Source of the DNA: GWA2-46-15 sp964551525
GTDB taxonomy: Bacteria > Patescibacteriota > Minisyncoccia > Minisyncoccales > GWA2-46-15
DNA length: 39,450 nt
NCBI GenBank assembly: GCA_964551525.1
Contig: CAZKCH010000005.1
Span: 1-39,450 of the forward strand
Direction of reading: 5' to 3'
Part shown: positions 38,063 to 39,450 of the stretch, piece by piece
Position numbering within the stretch: position 1 is the first letter of the stretch
How the letters are laid out: the number at the start of each line of letters is the position of its first letter
Position numbers and translations under genes: made by a program
Notes under the pieces: model-generated
What the model saw: the letters and a program-made list of their open reading frames with translations, nothing else
Told to the model about the DNA's origin: nothing
Databases searched by the model: none

Positions 38063-39448
38063 ATGAAAAACATTTTTTCAAAGAAAGTCAGTTCAAAAGG
38101 AGCGATTATGTTAGTCATCGGTTTGGCTATTATTGCCGGCTATGTTATTGCCGACAATACCGGTTTTAATATTATGCCGGCCGATCAGGAGCTTTTAAGA
38201 ATGAAAAATCAGACCCAGGGAACGGTCAATTGGTCTGATCCTTTATCGGCCAATGCCGGCGATCAGGTGACTTTTTTAGCTTATTACCATTGCGGCACAG
38301 ACGCGGTTAACTGGTCGCAAATCAAGGCCTTGGCTACGGGCGTGCGTCTGGAATTTCCTACCACGGCTCAGACCTCGGTCGTTACCACGGCTCGGGTTTA
38401 TGCCAGTAACTTGGCGCAAAAAAATGATAACGCGATTTTAAATTTAACTTCGGCGCAGAAATTGACGTTTAACAGCAGTGCGGTTTGGTATCACGATAGC
38501 ACCAGCACCAATATTGCCGTGAGCACTGGCAATGGTTATGTTCAGGCCTATTTGGGCGATGTTGATTGCGATTATTCTCCCAGCAACTGCTACAGCGCTG
38601 CCGGTTATGTGGTTTTTACCGCCACGGTTTCTTCCATTTTCACCAAGCCCACGGTTGATCTGAAAGTTAACGGTTCTGACACGAGCGTTACTATTCCTTA
38701 CAACACGGCGGCTAATTTAACTTGGACCTCAACTAATGCCACCAGTTGTACTGCTTCTGGTGATTGGTCCGGCGCCAAAGCCATTTCTTCTGGCGGGGAC
38801 TCGACCGGCAATTTAACTTCAAATAAAACCTATAGTATTGTTTGTACCGGTCCGGGTGGAACATCTGATCCGGACACGGTTAGTGTTAATGTTTCTGCGC
38901 CCTCGCCCACGGTTGATTTAAAAATCAACGGTTCTGACACGAGCGTGAGCGTGTCATATAACGGTTCGGCCACTTTATCTTGGACTTCAACCAATGCCAC
39001 CAGTTGTACTGCTTCTGGTGATTGGTCCGGCGCCAAAGCCATTTCTTCTGGCGGAGAATCAACCGGTAATCTGACTTCTTCAAAGACATATACGATTGTT
39101 TGCACTGGTCCAGGCGGCACTTCTAATTACGATACCGTCAGCGCCAATGTTCAGGTTAATCCGCCTACGGTTAATTTAAAAGCCAATGGTTCTGATGGTC
39201 CGATCACGATTACTTACAATACCCCGGCAAATCTTTGGTGGGTGACCACTAATGAACCGACCAGCTGTATTGCTTCGGGTGCCTGGTCAGGCGCGAAAGC
39301 AACCGCGGGCGGGAATGAAACTACCGGCAACTTGACTTTAACTCAATCCTACACTATTTTTTGTTCCAATTCTGCCGGTTCCAGCACGGACAGCGTTTTA
39401 GTCCAGGTGCTTCATTGCTTACCCGCACCACCGCCATTACCTTATTAA
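38063..39448 (+). CDS. Secreted protein with three Ig-like repeats
   Basis: A 461-residue exported protein. A hydrophobic segment (about 14-31) acts as signal or anchor. About 160 residues follow with GDQVTFLAYYHC and paired Cys. Three Ig-like repeats of about 86 residues begin PTVDLKVNGSD, PTVDLKINGSD and PTVNLKANGSD, each with two Cys (TSCTA/TSCIA and VC/FC). The C-terminus VLVQVLHCLPAPPPLPY matches the previous gene. Repeats 1 and 2 share a 62-base identical stretch. It is likely an adhesin or fibre component and a possible sortase substrate. The stop is 2 bases before the window end. Confidence 0.8.
   Translation: MKNIFSKKVSSKGAIMLVIGLAIIAGYVIADNTGFNIMPADQELLRMKNQTQGTVNWSDPLSANAGDQVTFLAYYHCGTDAVNWSQIKALATGVRLEFPTTAQTSVVTTARVYASNLAQKNDNAILNLTSAQKLTFNSSAVWYHDSTSTNIAVSTGNGYVQAYLGDVDCDYSPSNCYSAAGYVVFTATVSSIFTKPTVDLKVNGSDTSVTIPYNTAANLTWTSTNATSCTASGDWSGAKAISSGGDSTGNLTSNKTYSIVCTGPGGTSDPDTVSVNVSAPSPTVDLKINGSDTSVSVSYNGSATLSWTSTNATSCTASGDWSGAKAISSGGESTGNLTSSKTYTIVCTGPGGTSNYDTVSANVQVNPPTVNLKANGSDGPITITYNTPANLWWVTTNEPTSCIASGAWSGAKATAGGNETTGNLTLTQSYTIFCSNSAGSSTDSVLVQVLHCLPAPPPLPY
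38735..39054 (+). repeat. 62-base identical direct repeats in the Ig-repeat gene
   Basis: Bases 38735-38796 recur exactly at 38993-39054, 258 bases (86 codons) apart. The flanks differ by synonymous and other changes. Confidence 0.85.
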
Positions 39449-39450
39449 CC

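Overview
The window looks like chromosomal DNA of a Patescibacteria / Candidate Phyla Radiation bacterium, probably Parcubacteria-like. This rests on many short, tightly packed genes, many overlapping stop/start codons, a divergent FtsZ with a lysine-rich tail, small stand-alone GIY-YIG and DUF167 genes, a sortase plus CAP-domain surface cluster, and frequent short palindromic repeats between (and once inside) genes. UGA acts as a stop codon, and prfB keeps its in-frame UGA frameshift site, so translation table 11 applies and not the UGA-Gly code of Gracilibacteria/Absconditabacteria. The lineage call is inference; there is no rRNA or marker set here to confirm it.

Layout. (1) 1-4524, plus strand: an ABC-2 exporter operon (two permeases, one ATPase), a YdjM-like membrane hydrolase, an AlkD-like repair protein, short HPF/RaiA, a nitroreductase and a NUDIX hydrolase. 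(2) 8788-4517, minus strand: a YbaK-type deacylase and an operon tgt - 16S rRNA G1405-type methyltransferase (ArmA/Rmt-like) - rarA - alkA. (3) 8855-9108: an intact tRNA-Thr(CGT) lying inside the two halves of a second Thr-like tRNA. (4) 9181-11916: prfB with programmed frameshift, then ftsE-ftsX. (5) 11917-15927: an accessory stretch starting at tRNA-Gln(CTG), with two GIY-YIG genes, a zinc-ribbon fragment, a nuclease-like protein whose SEC-C tail is out of frame, a broken SRPBCC gene and an alpha/beta hydrolase. (6) 16047-19173: a short transcript encoding an ETP-rich 50-residue peptide, two CYTH enzymes bracketed by two related 32-residue basic peptides, and a transferred-looking peptidase T. 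(7) 19329-23604: cytidine deaminase and a glycosylase, then a nucleotide-hygiene cluster (DUF167, HD hydrolase, Ham1/RdgB, DUF167 again, FKBP, SLOG). (8) 23676-30948: an FAD oxidoreductase, a flavodoxin-membrane-coiled-coil fusion (minus strand), RBBP9-like hydrolase, SDR, DUF3850, rlmN and a Gmad2/GerMN lipoprotein-like gene. (9) 31024-39448: winged-helix/Cas2-like protein, CPBP homologue, FtsZ, GalU, NnrD, and a cell-surface cluster of CAP protein, sortase and two Ig-repeat secreted proteins.

No CRISPR array, insertion sequence, prophage or obvious defence operon was found. The most unusual items are the ArmA/Rmt-like methyltransferase in a housekeeping operon, the nested tRNA, arrays of degenerate 7-base repeats at gene junctions, the twin basic micropeptides beside the CYTH pair, and a palindromic repeat family that forms gene borders and part of one start region.
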